From contig NC_045146.1 of the NCBI RefSeq assembly GCF_008831285.2, positions 18,677,289 to 18,741,288 on the forward strand: a stretch of DNA of 64,000 nt. The letters are read 5' to 3'. The DNA comes from Nymphaea colorata (lineage: Eukaryota; Streptophyta; Magnoliopsida; Nymphaeales; Nymphaeaceae). Below, one piece after another: positions 13,301 through 27,300 of this stretch. The translations under genes were made by a program, and so were the position numbers. Each line of letters opens with the position of its first letter. The stretch's first letter is position 1. The notes under the pieces are model-generated. The model ran no database searches. It was given only the letters and a program-made list of their open reading frames with translations, and was not told the origin of the DNA.

Positions 13301-13528
13301 GAAGATGCCATTGAGATATTGGAATTTGTTCTAGGAATTAGGGAAGAGAAGCTGGGAACAGCAAACCCAGATGTAGATGATGAGAAGCGAAGGCTCGCTG
13401 AGCTATTAAAGGAAGCTGGTAGAACGCGGAACAGGAAAGCAAAATCACTGGAAACCCTACTAGAGTCGAAGATTACAAGGAGAGAGACTCTTAATCACAT
13501 TTCAGATTCAGCTGTAATCAGTTCATGA
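10301..13528 (+). CDS. Kinesin light chain-related (KLCR/CMU) TPR protein
   Basis: Two coding exons, 10301-12450 and 13297-13528, are joined by a GT-AG intron that splits an Arg codon and restores TYDAMGR-LEDAIEILE; the product is 793 aa. Residues 1-270 are a charged, Ser/Pro/Lys-rich region with SPRSPLSP and conserved IERLYDNVCQM and EESRIDSELQHLV blocks. Residues about 280-740 form a long array of kinesin-light-chain-type TPRs (for example YGKAIPILEHSIEI, YDEAVFAYQKALTVF, INEAADLFEEARGILE). The C-terminus holds the conserved DEKRRLAELLKEAGR segment and a basic tail. Family knowledge: plant KLCR/CMU proteins are cytosolic, bind cortical microtubules and IQD proteins, and steady cellulose synthase tracks; they lack the heptad region needed for conventional kinesin-1 light chain function. 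The protein is longer than the roughly 610-660 aa Arabidopsis members, mainly from the N-terminal linker. An in-frame TGA lies 9 bp before the chosen ATG. An upstream exon at 9208 could give a different start. Confidence 0.93.
12451..13296 (+). other. KLCR intron (846 bp)
   Basis: T-rich sequence with donor CAG|GTACAG and acceptor TTGACAG|ATT. The open frame runs 15 codons past the donor, so retention would give a truncated protein lacking the last 76 residues. Confidence 0.9.
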
Positions 13529-13857
13529 GGGTGGTGATGATGACCAAATTCTTGATGGTGGAGGATGCTGATAATAAGTGTACATGGTTAATGACTTTGG
13601 GCGGTGGACCTACTTTCCTTCCTGGCAAGGACAAAGAGAAATCAAGGGAGTTTTGTATTTCTTACTGTCTGCATTTATTTATTGATGTTGTTCAATCTGT
13701 TGGCCTAATGATTGTGACTCCCTGTATTTGCTCTGTTTATAGCTTGAAATCTTCTGCAGTTTCTTGAATCTGTCCTCTGGATTTCTTTAGCTCAACTTCT
13801 ATGCTTCTAGAGTGGCCTATCTTTTGGCAACATCTAATGGCTATGTCTGCAGCCATG

Positions 13858-13941
<84 letters not shown>

Positions 13942-15722
13942 CATGACACTCTCACAGCACAAAGGAATGACGCTTACTGAGTTAAAAGTTGGCTCTCTGT
14001 CAGACAGTCACAGCTTGCTCCCTTTGGTGGCAGTTGCTGCAATGGCTGTACGTTTTTCACATGCGGATGGACCTCTTCCTCTCAGTGTTCGCTGTGAAAG
14101 AAGAGGGAAACAAGATGGAAGCTTTCCTATGGCAAATTCACGTGCGGCCAATTATGTGATCGAGGGTGAAAAGCTTGTTTCCTGCCAAAAAAACTCTTAG
14201 GTCTACTACCATTGATACTTTTCATCATTTGGACGGCCAGAGGGCGGGGAAGTGCTGGGCAGGTACCAACGTCCCAAAGAAGCACATGAAAATTTAAGAC
14301 GATTATAGATAACCTAACTATGATGAAAAGGCTCTTTCGCAAAGCAATCAAAGAAGAAAATAACCTTTTTCTATTGGCTGGTGGTAGAAAGTACAGTTGC
14401 TTTAGCGAATCAGCAGTGCTAGAACTCCGTCTGCCTTCTTTCCCAGAGGATGGTAAACTCATGCAACTTACCTACGTCCGCATGGTTGAAACTGTCAGCA
14501 TTTTTTTTTTTTCCAGTTGATTCTCGTGGCACTCGGGAGTCGGGAAAACGAAACCCTTGTCCAAGGTTAGCAATGTCGTTCCGTATAGGAGCATATTGAC
14601 CGATACAATATTTTTTATTTTTGTAAATTCATAAAATTGAGAATAAGACGGTACACTGTAACGGTGAGCAAAGCCGACGACATCAACCTTGCCCACCAGC
14701 CACATTTTTTTCCTATTGTTACTTTTTTATTGCCAGCCCTGAATTGCAAGCGCAATCCTTTTCATGTTTCTTCACCAATACACTTTCCAGAATGTTGCCA
14801 ATCACATTTTGTCACCTTTCTTCTTTATCCTTCTTTCTCTTTTCTCTTTTTCTTCCATTTTGCAGCGTGCCTTTCAACACTTTTCAGCTTTCCTGAAGTT
14901 TCACGGGCAAGGCCTTAGAAATAAAGAACCTGAATCAAGTTTGAATGCTGTAGCTTTTAGCTCCTGCAGAGTATTGCTATCGGAGAAAAAGGATGAAGGC
15001 TAACCTGAGGCATGCCACCTAAACGACAAATCCAGTAAGACGCTTTGTCATTGAAGGGTTTTTTCACTAACTAAAAGCTTTATTAATCTCACTGATCGCA
15101 CCTTAAAATGGATATGAAATCCTCTTAACAGGCCAGTCTCGTTCAACCAATTGATTATCAACTAGCCTCATCCAACCAATTCAAAAAAGCAAATTGGGCC
15201 TTGCTGGAAAGACACAGCATTAATGCTTTAAATTTTTTTAAATGTGCTGAAAGATCCTCAGAACAAGGAAAAAATAGACAGAGAAGCTCCGTCATAAACA
15301 TGCAGCGTTGGCCAACGCATCCTATCGCCCCTCTACGCAAAGAGGCATGGGAACGGGTCAATCCTTCTACGAAACCAACCCCAGGGTCGCTTACAGAGTT
15401 CGCAAAAATTCTTCGGAAAATGTAAAAGCAAATTGCACATACCAACAAAACTGCCTATTGAAAGATGAACAAATGGGCAAAATTCACATTGTGTAACGCC
15501 CACTCGTATCATCATAAGAACGTTCTTTTCTCACATTTCTCATCTACAATTTTACTTCCTCTTTATTTACAGCATTCCGCCTTTTCCAGGAAAATAGAAA
15601 AGAAGAGACACGAACAGGGGGAAAACGTTAGAGGAAGCTGAGAAGGGATAAGAAAAGGAGGGGGAAGAACAGAATAAATATAGAATGAACCGATGAATCT
15701 TATTAACTGTGCCACTAGAAAC
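13529..15722. other. Convergent 3' regions of KLCR and DCAF1
   Basis: Intergenic and untranslated sequence between two genes that point at each other. It holds a compound (TG)17(AG)23 microsatellite at 13861-13940. Several short open frames on both strands (for example 13862-14200, 15201-15425) have no recognisable product. Confidence 0.6.
13861..13940 (+). repeat. Compound (TG)17(AG)23 microsatellite
   Basis: TG run at 13861-13894, switching directly to an AG run at 13895-13940. It lies in the 3' region of KLCR. Confidence 0.97.
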
Positions 15723-18300
15723 CTAGATGAAGGAAGTGAAATCGACCCATCCTTCATCCTCGCTGCTTAAGGATTCAACCACCTGATTATCGTCACCCTC
15801 ATCATCTTCTGATACAAGCTCCAAAATGGCAGCTCCATTGTCAAAATCCCCTTCATCGTCACTGTTGAAATCTGCATCATCAAGCTCATCCCCGGTGTCA
15901 TCATCATCATCATTGCTTAGGTCAATACCATCACTGTCAACATCTGCATCGAGGCCTGCTGCAACCAACGGATCTTCATCTGCCTCAGAATCATCCTCAT
16001 CATCATCCTCCTCATCTGTCTCAACTCCATCATCCGGATCTGAGTCATCATCGGTTGACCGCCTCCTCCCTATTTCATATAACCTTGCCGATGAGAACAT
16101 TTCTTCGTGATCATCCATCGCAACTACACCAACAAACGAGTCTGTTGGTTCGGTAGCAAAATCCAAAACACAGCGATCCACTGGAATGGTTGCAATGTCC
16201 GAATAATTCACAGCATCCACTGTACGAAATGCTGCAAATAGTGGATGCCTGACTCTCCGAGTGTGGACAGCTGATGTTATGTCTTCCAAGTTTCTTCTCA
16301 ACATAGCATAGATTATATCACCGCCCGCATTGAAATTTATAATTGTCTGGTCCAATGAGGGTACACTCCGAAGGAGTTTGAACTTCTTCAGATCCCACAC
16401 TTCTGAGTTTATTATCACCTGGGCATTACGCATGAAATAGCATAGATGTCAGATTCACTGTGGAAAAAAAAAAGAATTTAAAGAAGTCCAGAGACATGAG
16501 AACAAGGGTTACCTCGTTTCCTGCAGGATGAAATCCACCTCCTCCATAGTCTGTAAATTGATCAAAGCGGTGGATAGGCCGAGACACCCTCCGGTCCCAC
16601 AAGATACCATTCCAGAGAACCATCTCATCTGATGGACTAAAGTGAATTATTGACTGTACATGACTGCGAATGGGTCCTGCAGAAGCAGGGGTATCAGATA
16701 ATTTCTGATCCAAATGGCAAGTCTCCACATCATACAACAAAACTTCCCGACGAGATAACTCTGATGCCACTGTCGCAAATACGTTGCCTGCATGGTTGAA
16801 GCGTGCTGCCTTGCGTCCATCAAAGATATGAAGTGGACCTGCAGATAAGGATGACGAATCCCAGAGTCTCACATCAAAGGCACTAGACGAGAGTAAAAGC
16901 TCGCGAGCACTAGCAGAGCTGTCTGACCATGTCCTGCAAATAGGAGAGGATGACTGAACCAGCATCACCGGCGTTTGGTGGCACAGGTGGCTCTCAAGCA
17001 CATTGCTACTATTTACATCAAAGATCTTGAGTTCCCCAGCATGACTGCCAGTCACAATTCGAGATGCGTCTCCTAAGAATGAAATGCAAGTGAGGAGAGC
17101 TGCCTCATCTCTGCATGTCCTCCAAGGCCTAAAGCGGCTGAAAACAAATTGCCGATCACGGCGATGGCCATGAATACCACCATATCTTGTCCTGCTTTCA
17201 CGGGTGCTCAATCTCGCCACTAGGTTCACAGGCATGTCCAACCTTCTACTTGGTTCTGGGCATACATGGGGATGTAAAAGGGACAGTGGCGGGAGAGTGG
17301 TTATTGGAGCTGGGCATTGTCGATGTTGATGCTTAAGATACTGTACCACCAACGAGTCCAGTGTTACTCTCTCGGGGTGAGAAGGTGTATCAGGTATAAA
17401 TCCATGCTGTGACTGCTGTCCATTGGAGGTCAATGGTAATAATGTTGGAGTCGCTTGGCCCTGAATATCATCCAAATTATCAGCTGCAGAAATAGGAGTC
17501 TTACAAGCAGTTGGTGAGAGAAATACAAGATCATTTGTAGCCAGACGCTTAGTCAATGGTGCCAAACCCAGATCCCTGTCCATCAACTTTCTCTTCATTG
17601 GGAGACCTAGAGGAGTCCTCGATGGTGTTTCCATATCTGAAGCTGGTCTGGGAGAGGATGTGGGGATAACTTCAGCAACCCTCGTGGATATGCATGGATT
17701 CTTTGACGCACTAGATACCTTATTACCCAAAGGCTGAGATAGTAGCTGGCCTTTGATCGGACATGTTAGGTTTGATGAAAAAACAGGTTTTCTCCTTGAA
17801 GCCGTTGCAGAAGAATCCCGCTTGTGACCTGGATCCTCAATCCGAGAAGGCACTTTCAAAGTATCAGAAAGGAATCTCCCAGAAACACGTGATGGCCATT
17901 GGAGCTCCACTTTTGGGTTGTCCTGGATAGATGTTTGATGTAGCAGAGGAAATGATGATGACAAGGATGGTAATGGTGCCAACTGTGCCTCCTTCAACAA
18001 TGAATCAGCAGTTGTGTTCATGCCTGATGCCACGAGATGCTCATGTATCAGAAGCAACAGCTCCCTGAAAAGCAGGTTCAGTCACATCAATGTCGGAGAA
18101 GGTAAATGATCCTAGTTGCAAAGCAGGGGGAGATAAACTACCTGGCATGATAAGTAATAGGAGTTGCTGCTGCAATTGCTGCTCTTTCAATCCGCCTAAG
18201 AGTAGGTGCAGCTGCATCAGTGGCTGCCAGAGTACTTGCACGTCCTGAATTTGTTACAATCTGCAATAGAAACACTTAAGAGATGCACCTAAAAAACTGC

Positions 18301-18339
<39 letters not shown>

Positions 18340-21300
18340 GGATCCTCAGGTTGTGCCTCCCGAAATATGCCTTGCAGCGTTCTTAAAGTTGTTTTTCATA
18401 AATTTAACCATGTAGATGGATGTAAAATATATGAAAAGTATATCAATGAAGATATCATAAAATCTGATGTTTAGATTAAATGTTAAGTAAAAAAATCCAA
18501 GACTGAAACCATAAAAAGTTTAATTTTTTTTATACATCTGTTTTTTGGTTTTTTTTCCTGAATCCTATGAATTTTAACATTTAGCATCCCGTTGGGTTTG
18601 TGGAAAACAGACTGAGAGTGCATCAGAGCCTGGAGGCAGAGGAGGCGAGACAACAGTGGGAGATAAGAAAAGTGCCAACACTTACTGCAATAAGCTCCAT
18701 TGCAACTTGACCCAGTTCCGCTTGCCATCTTCCTTGCTCTGTACCAGAAGACTGGCTTCCTGAATCTCGAATAAGTTCAGACAGCAACTTCCCAACCTTT
18801 GCATTTTTTTCAAGAAAATAATTCATGATCAATACTAAACATAACAAGTTTCCCAGAAAGGATATGGAAAACGGAAATTATTATAGAAGACCTAAACTCA
18901 GTTTGCCATCAATCCTAATATGAAAGAGATGAGGACAATCCTTCATCATGTGTTAGTTGCAAAAGAAACAAGACATGAATGATGTCCTGGAGTGTGTATG
19001 TGCCATAACTGTCACAAGATAAAGAAGATCAATTGTCAATCGTAATCCAAACATGTTATGGAGACTTCCACCATTGATTTCCCTTGTGATTTCATCCCAT
19101 GTTTCTTAAGGTCGCATTTGCTTTGCCTGGGAGTCCCAAACTTCCCAAGTCCATATGAGTCCTTATTACAAGCACATAAAATCACATCATACCCAAACAT
19201 AAAACGTCCAGCCTGGGATTTCACCAATATGCCTTGTGAAGGTAAATAAAGCTTGAACTTCTGATTGGTAACATTAGGTACTTGGAATTCAACAGAACCC
19301 CTTTTTTCTTCTCATGGTTTACCTTAAGTGGGTGATTGTTAATGACAAGAATGATCCTGTGACCAATAATCAGCCGCGTACAAATCAAACTTGTGATTCC
19401 TCAGCATGTATTTCTCAACTTTAGGGACCACAGCAATACAGAAATTATAACTAGTCCATTGTGAAGCTTATAAATGCAAAGTAAACCAGTGATAAGGAAG
19501 ACAACTAACCTGGAGTTTTGTCAGTATATGTGCAATGGAATCGTCCCTAGCTAGACCAAGCAAAACTCGACAAGCCAAAGCACGAATACAATCCAGAGAA
19601 GCAGGAGGGATGAGTATCCGTGGATGCAGCAGGTGCAAAAGAACCTTAATACCATTATTTGCTCGAACAGCCTCCCATGCTTGACGATAACCTTGTTCCA
19701 TAAATGCAGCAAGTCCAGCAGAACCAGTTCCTGAACCTAGAGAGATTCTGCGGTCACCAACAACTCCAGATGCAAGAGGAGCAGAGGGTTGCGAGCCACT
19801 TGCAGCCGGTGTTGTACTGTGAAGTGGACCCCCTCGCTCATTGTTACCTAGTTCACCAGCTCGCTCCCTAGCCTCAGTATGGGCAAATGAAATGGCACGG
19901 TCTGAAAGGCTTCTTTCAGTATGCCTTTCTTTATGATCAGTCCCAGATAGACCACTTGGGTTCTGGACTGATGCATGCTGACCCTGAGGAAGTGAAAGTT
20001 TATTGCAAAGAGAAGGAGGAGGGCAGCAAAGATTAACCAACAAATTAAGTGCTGGTTGAATCACCTGCAACAAGACATATCACATTAAGTTTCTTGGGGG
20101 AATATAAACAAAGGGACCATCTTGAACATGGTAACCAATAGCTTGCTTCTCTCCGGCAAGTTACCTCTGGATCCCCGTAACCAGCACCATTAGCTGCGTC
20201 TAGAATCACAGCCATACCTACACGCTCATTACTCAATGTAGAGGAGATAATGGCTCGACGGCTGTATGGAACTAAAGTCACAATATGCAATACGCCCAAA
20301 GCATACTGGGCCAGGTCATGAAGATATCGATCAACTGGAGGGGCCTAAGAGGACAGAACAACAGATTGGAACATGGAGATATAAGAAGGAATATAAGCAG
20401 TGTGCTATTTACAAATATTTATTGTGCACTAGTTAAAGGAAAAAGGAGGTGCAAATCAGGCAATGACACCTATACCTGACATAACTCCAGCAACGTAGTA
20501 TGCCCATTCAAACTAAGAAACTTATCCACTGGTGGCCAACGAACTCGCACGAATGCTGGGCCAATCTTCCTATCTCGCTGTAGGAGAAGAAATATGGCAT
20601 CCATAGCCTCATTGCTAATATCAAGAGGCTTATAGGCTGCCCTTGCACTCGAAATATTCCGTGCTCCACTCCGGTGATTTTTATTTGGACGAAGAGAATC
20701 AACAAGCAAAAGGTGAGATCTGAAATACTGGCGCAATGCAACACATGTATGATAGGCTATCTGCTTTTCTGATGCAGACAAAACTTCTGTAGGTGCTCTA
20801 TCATTGCGCAGATTTGACAAGCCCAATGACCCTGAATTAACCCCTGATCTGACTGAAGCAGCGCCTCTCAACAGATTCAACAGTTTCGCTAAACCATCTT
20901 GTGTATCAAAAGAGTCTAAAACAGCTCGAAAGACAAAAGCAGCACCAAAAAATAAGGCAGCATTTTTTCTAGCTTGATCTTGGGAACATTCAAGAAGCTG
21001 AAGGGCGAGCTCCACAACTTGATGAACAACATCTGAAGGAAGAGCACAGAATCTCTCCATAATTCCCTGCAAATAGACAAGTTTGTTCAGCTTCTAGCAT
21101 AAGATTTAGCATAAATGGAAAAAAGAAAAAACACTTCAAATCTTAAATGAAAAATAAATTAAATAGTTAAAGTAGGTACCTGGAGAGAGCCGATGGCAAA
21201 TAAACATGATGAAAGACCAACAAAAGTCTGTGAGACCCTTCTAACAGCTAGAATCCTTTGCATACCACCTCGATCGACAAACAATGCTGCAAATTTGCGG

Positions 21301-24300
21301 TGAGCAGCTAAAGCACAAACTAGTTTCAACACATCTGATAGAACCATTAAGTTTTTTGAAGGTTCAGTTGCATTGTTATTACGCTGTAGCAATGTGAGAC
21401 ACACATCTACCCCTTTTTCATGTAAAACAGGGCCTAAAACTTCAACATATTCTCCAAGTAACTGGAGACACTGAATGCAATATCTTTCCCTCAACTGAGC
21501 TAGCAATTCCCTATCTGGGATGAAAAAACCTTCTAGTTCTTCTTCTTTTTCAGGTTCCAAACTACTTGATTGTGGAGCTTCTTGATCAAAATTCATCTGG
21601 CTCCTGCCATCATCTTACACAATCAGAAGACAGATATAAGAATTCAGAAGATTTGAAGCATATAGATATAAGCACATGGTACACTGACCTTGAAACTTCT
21701 GTTGCTATTGCTGCCTCAACTACGGTTGATGCAGCTTTAGCTGCAGCCTCAACAACAGCTTCTTCATTGTTAGTGCTATTAAAAGCCTTACAAGAAAGAG
21801 AGCACAAGTCAGCCAGATTTCAGAAGATGACATAATTAACACAAATACAAGAGTTAAAAGCAAACCTCTAAAGCAGCAGTTTTGACAAGCTCCATTGCAG
21901 CATCACCAGCAGCTTTAACTGCATCAGGAGGTGCATTGGCAGCTCGAGCTTCAGCTTCAGCAGCCCTTTTTGCTTTCTTCACCAGTTCAGATACATCTAC
22001 AGTCCCAACCTTGACTTCAAAACTACTGTCATCATTATCTTCTTTCTCAGGGGCTAAGACATCCGCACTGGCCTTGCTGGGATCTTTCTTTGTATCAACT
22101 GCTCTTTTAGGATCAATGGTTTTTGTCTGATTACGGTCTCTTGCACTCCGTGCTTGAGAACCTATTCGCATTCCAGCCCCTGGAGAAGTCAAGCTCCTTT
22201 CAGTTTCTAAAATAATTTCACTAGCTCTCTCTTTTCCTCTATTATGAGTGCCAGCACGACCTGCCTTGTATCTTGAAGACTCGTCCCTGATATTCTCATC
22301 CATATCTTCATCTCTCATGGATCTACCAAGACTAATTCTCTCACTTAATTTTGTTTTCTCTTCATAGAAATCCTTCGTGCATGCACCAACTTGTTCATCA
22401 TCATCGCTCATACCATCTATTGGCATGTCTCTTGCACTTATTGTTAACCCATCTTCTCGGCATTCCTTGCCATGCATCTGCTTTGGCATACCTGCCCTAT
22501 CATGATCCTTCTCAATTATTTGATCATCAAGTAATCCTTCATCACTGGCCTTTGCAGCATCCAAACGTGTGGCATCAGTTACCTGCCGAAATCTAGACCT
22601 GCCCTCTTCTCTCCCTCTAGCACCTCCTGATGCATGTTTGCCCTCAGTTGGAAAACCAGCCTCCTTCTGACTCGTACTTGTCTCTCCAAGAACTCGTATA
22701 CGCAGAAAACGCATGAGCTTTGAGGACAAACCAGACATTAAGACATCCTCCACCAGCTGACCTCCTCTGGAATTATCAAAAGATATATATATCACACATA
22801 TAGCTCAGCAAGACGATCAAACATATAAGGCATATGACCAGGAATGGCATTTACCCAGATAAAGACACTGTGAGAAGCCCAGTAGCATAAGTCCTCAACA
22901 TTTCTATGTCAGAGGGTTTGCTTGTGTCTGTCTCAGCCTTTGAATTATATTCCCCAGAAGTAGTTGGTATTGTGTCATCCATCACCCAATGTTTGATATT
23001 CTCCAAAACATCATCTTCAAGAACATGTGGATACTGAAAAAAAAAAGTAACATGCTATGATATAGAAAGAGAACAACATGGTGCGGTGCCATATCTATAT
23101 GCCTAATGAACAATATAGTTCCACACAAAATGAAGGAAACATCATGGCTCTATGTTTCCAACTAGGATCAATCATTTCCCACATAAACAGAAGCACACAA
23201 ATAAAGCGACACAAAAATTCATATAGGGATATGACATAAATTTTCTAATTGATGATTCTCCTATCAAGCAAAATGCCATAGATGCAAGCAGTAATATTAA
23301 GCAGCACACTTCGGATCAAGTTGTTAAACCAATTTCACCCAAAGTCCTACAAGGACATACAATACATCATTCATGTGCTATCCTCCATTACAAGAAAATA
23401 TGACAATGGTAAGACACATGTAGTACAGATTCTGTATAATATAGGTCACAGTCACTCCCTTTACCATGCCCATGGGGATGACAAACAGGATTGGTGCATT
23501 AGCAAACTTCTTTTTTTCCCTCAAATTCCTAAAATAAAAGGGGGAGAGAGTTACCATCCAAGCTGCAGAACATGCCAGGAGAAGCCTGGAAGCAGCTGCA
23601 CGGATGCTTGTATTAAATCTACTATCTGAGAGAAACTTTGACGATACCAGATCAAGGAACTCCTCATTTTCCTGACAATAAAAGGATAGTTCAACAGCTT
23701 AACAGACCGAAAAAAGGGAAGATCAAGGACAAAGAGAAAAGGCTAGAATTCCCAACAGCATATAAACAAGACTAAAAGCATAAATTAGATATCGGGAAAC
23801 AATATTTGAAAGGTGTATGTAAATACATGCAAATTCTGTGAGCTTATATCTACATCAATTCAACTTGCGGAAGAACAAGAGGAAACATAATATCCATCAT
23901 CTATAAGCAGCAAAAACAAGCAATTTCAAGAATGATGAAAAGACAGAGAACCAAGTCCTTAACATCAAGCAGAGCATTGTTGGTGTGCATCATACAACAC
24001 AATTTGAAATGTAATGCAACTTTTAGTGAAAGCAATATGATACACTCCTGAAACCATTTTCATGGATGTAACACACTTATAATAGCTGTATCAAACAAAT
24101 AGAAGCCTGTATAACAGTTAACACCATACAGGACTGAATCATGTGGCATTGTTCTATGGTCATCATACAGCCCTTGCAAATAGAAAGGAGTAGGATACCC
24201 TTTCTTCTAAGTTTTTGTTTAAAAGTCCCCCTATCAACAAGCCTTAGACGCTGACACTCTTAAGAGGTTTTGAGGGGCAAATTATACCAGGAGGAGAAAA

Positions 24301-27300
24301 ACAATGACTGAATTACAGACTTACATGTGGTAAATCGATCTCAGATCGGAGAATGAGGGTGCACAGGAAGTTGGTGATTGTGAAAAGTATAAAATCCTTC
24401 ATTTTTACCACAGATTTGGATTGTCTTCAAGAGATACGACTTCAACCAACCTCATGCAAAGATAATGTACCCAATGGAAGTTGATAATTGGTTGAGAAAG
24501 AATTGCAATTTTTGCAATTTTTAAGAAAAGGTTTGCCCAAGGGATCTCTCAATTGAAGTATTATCCAGATGGGATGCATGACAATGTTGCCTCATACACC
24601 TCTACAAATCTGTCAAAACCTACACCACATGGATGTGGGTGCAAGTGCTCATACGAAAATTGGCGCTGCTGCAAAGAACAGTACAAACACTACAAAGCAT
24701 TATCAAAAACTTGGGTGCGCGAAGGCAACCATGTGTGTGTGTTTGTGTATATAACAATAAGATTTTAAGTAAACAAACACAAATATTCACTATTTATATC
24801 AATAAAATATAATTATTTAAAGAAAAACCCAAATAATACACAACATCATTTTGCTGTATCCAAAACATGCCAAGCCATGTTGACACGGCTGTTGCACCAT
24901 CCCAAGCATGTATCTTGACATAAGCCAAAAGCTATAAGATGGAAATACCGAAAAATGGTTGATAGTTTGATAGGGAAAAAATTGAAAAAAGATGGAAGAT
25001 GAAGAAATGGACCAATATCAACATGAGCTTCGAAATATTGAAGATAATAATAAGGATTATCAACTTGTCACTTCAGATCCTAGTGTAGGCTTAGATAAGT
25101 TTTAGACCAAGAGAATAAGAGGCTAGATGCAACTATAGTAGAAAGAAGAGATGGAACAAGACCAGCACGAGGCAAATCTTCTAGAAAAGTATCTAATGGG
25201 AGCCCTGATGTTTTTGCATGTATTACAAGTCTATTCCCACCTCAAATTGCATCTAGTCTAGGTCACACAGATGCGCCACAATAGGCACTGCAGGCCAATT
25301 AACGAGACGCGGGTGCAGATTCGCCTATGATACAACACTCAACTTGGACAACACAAGTCAGGTGCTGTTGACTGAAAACAAAAACTCACGTTGCCTACAA
25401 AAGTACTTTGGCCCTTCTCATCTCTGTTTCTAGTGACTGGCGACTAAAAATTGGCAATAGCATACTCTTTCTCTCTCGTTTTCTTTCCTCTCTCTTTTTT
25501 TCCCTCTCTCTCTTGTCCCTTTTCCTTTTCACGCTCCCATCTTTTCCCTCCTCCCATTCACTCCCTCGCCCACCCCCCCCCCCCTCCCCAACCCAAAAAA
25601 ACCCTTCCTCTTTTCAGTCACAGCTAACCCCTCTCTCTATCTCTCTTTAGGGGTGTTCCCCTGTTGTCCTTGTTAGAGGATGACGAGGATGTCATCCTTT
25701 TAAAGACTACACCTCCTTTCATCCTTTCAAAAGGACGACCAAGTGGTCCTCTTTTAAAAAATATATATCATTTAAGAAACTTATTTTATGTAATAAAAAT
25801 TTGAAACTGAAGCAACCTTAATACAAAAAAGGTTATTTATAAATGTGTACAAATAAACTGATTAAACTATATATATATATATATAGCATTGCCGAACCCC
25901 CACCCTGCACCTGTGTGACCTAGCTTCTAGCTCTCAAGCACATAGTTTATGACTCCCAAGCACTTGATAGAAAAAGCAAATAACATAACTAGAAGATGGT
26001 TTATAATGTTTGTGTTCTTTTTTTTTTGGCAACAAATTCATTTAATTTTTAAGTTATGGAAGAAGCAATTATTTTTATAAGCCCCAGCCCAGGTATAAAA
26101 GGCCCCCTTATCATTAAGGGGCAAAGTTCTTGATCAGAGTGTAAAGAAGCAAACACACAGTATGATGAATTGAGAAAGGAAGGAGCAGTGTGTAATGTCA
26201 TGATGTATGGATGGACATATACAAGACAAGCACACTGACAAGTTTTCTTATATACCATTCGAAAGAAATTTATGTTTTTAAAATCTAATGTTGTACCAAA
26301 TATTCTAAAACTACTTAATGTTCTATGTTGTGTTTTTATGACATTGTGAAAGAAACAAACCATGAAAATGGTGTGTTGTTCATCACAAAAAATGTAGCAA
26401 AATATTAAGTTGCAAGAGGAATGTTAGCTTGAAAGTATGGGTCATTCTTCTGAACTTCATGTGCTACTCATTGTATCAGTCTAAAGTTTTGGTGAGACAG
26501 ATGAAATAAGATCAATTGTTGAACAATGCCAAGGGATCATGAAGCACATGTATATTCGTGTTTATCCGTTAAGAGTTTGTTGAGAAAACATATACTCAAA
26601 AGCTAGCTGATTACGTATGCACAAACTCGATTTCCTTTAAATGTTTTGATTGTATAGAGCATAGTGAAGCAAAAAAAATGCTTTGAGGCAAATGTCCTCA
26701 GGTGATAAGTGATAACTGATAACTAATAAACAGGTTGTATATCTCCATGCATATAAGAGAGAGAACTTGTGGATACTGCAATCAACAGTAAAACTTGATA
26801 ATCATGTGATACATTATTGAACATCAGTACACCCTTGGTCAGAGCCTAAATTGGTTGATAGTGAGAATAAAGTCTGCTATGTAGTACCTCTAGGCCATGG
26901 ATAAACCAAAAGAGGCAAGCAATTCATCCCAATGGAAAGAAGGGATTATGTATGTATATCTAGCTGCTAGCATTATAGCATATTATAGATGAAAGTTGAC
27001 TACACAACTCCATCATGTTCTTCATGCAGCAACCTATCATCTAAACCCTGCAATGAAATATTCATTAACAATCAAAAGGATAGAGAAGGATTGGACTGCA
27101 TTGAGATATTAGTTCCTGACCTTGACATGCATAATGTCACTCATTGTAAAACGGAAATATAAGGTGATGTGGGAAGAAATGCAGCCATTGGAACAAAAGA
27201 ACAATGTGTCCAAGTATTTTACAATTAAATTTATTGTTTATCATTCATCTAATGTATTTTTTTTATTTCTAGTTTTCTAATACTGTCTTATTTCAGTTTA

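Noticed and set aside
15826..16110. Ser-rich plus-strand open frame of 94 codons
   Set aside because: It is the antisense of the Asp/Glu-rich tail of DCAF1; long frames opposite GAT/GAA repeats are expected.
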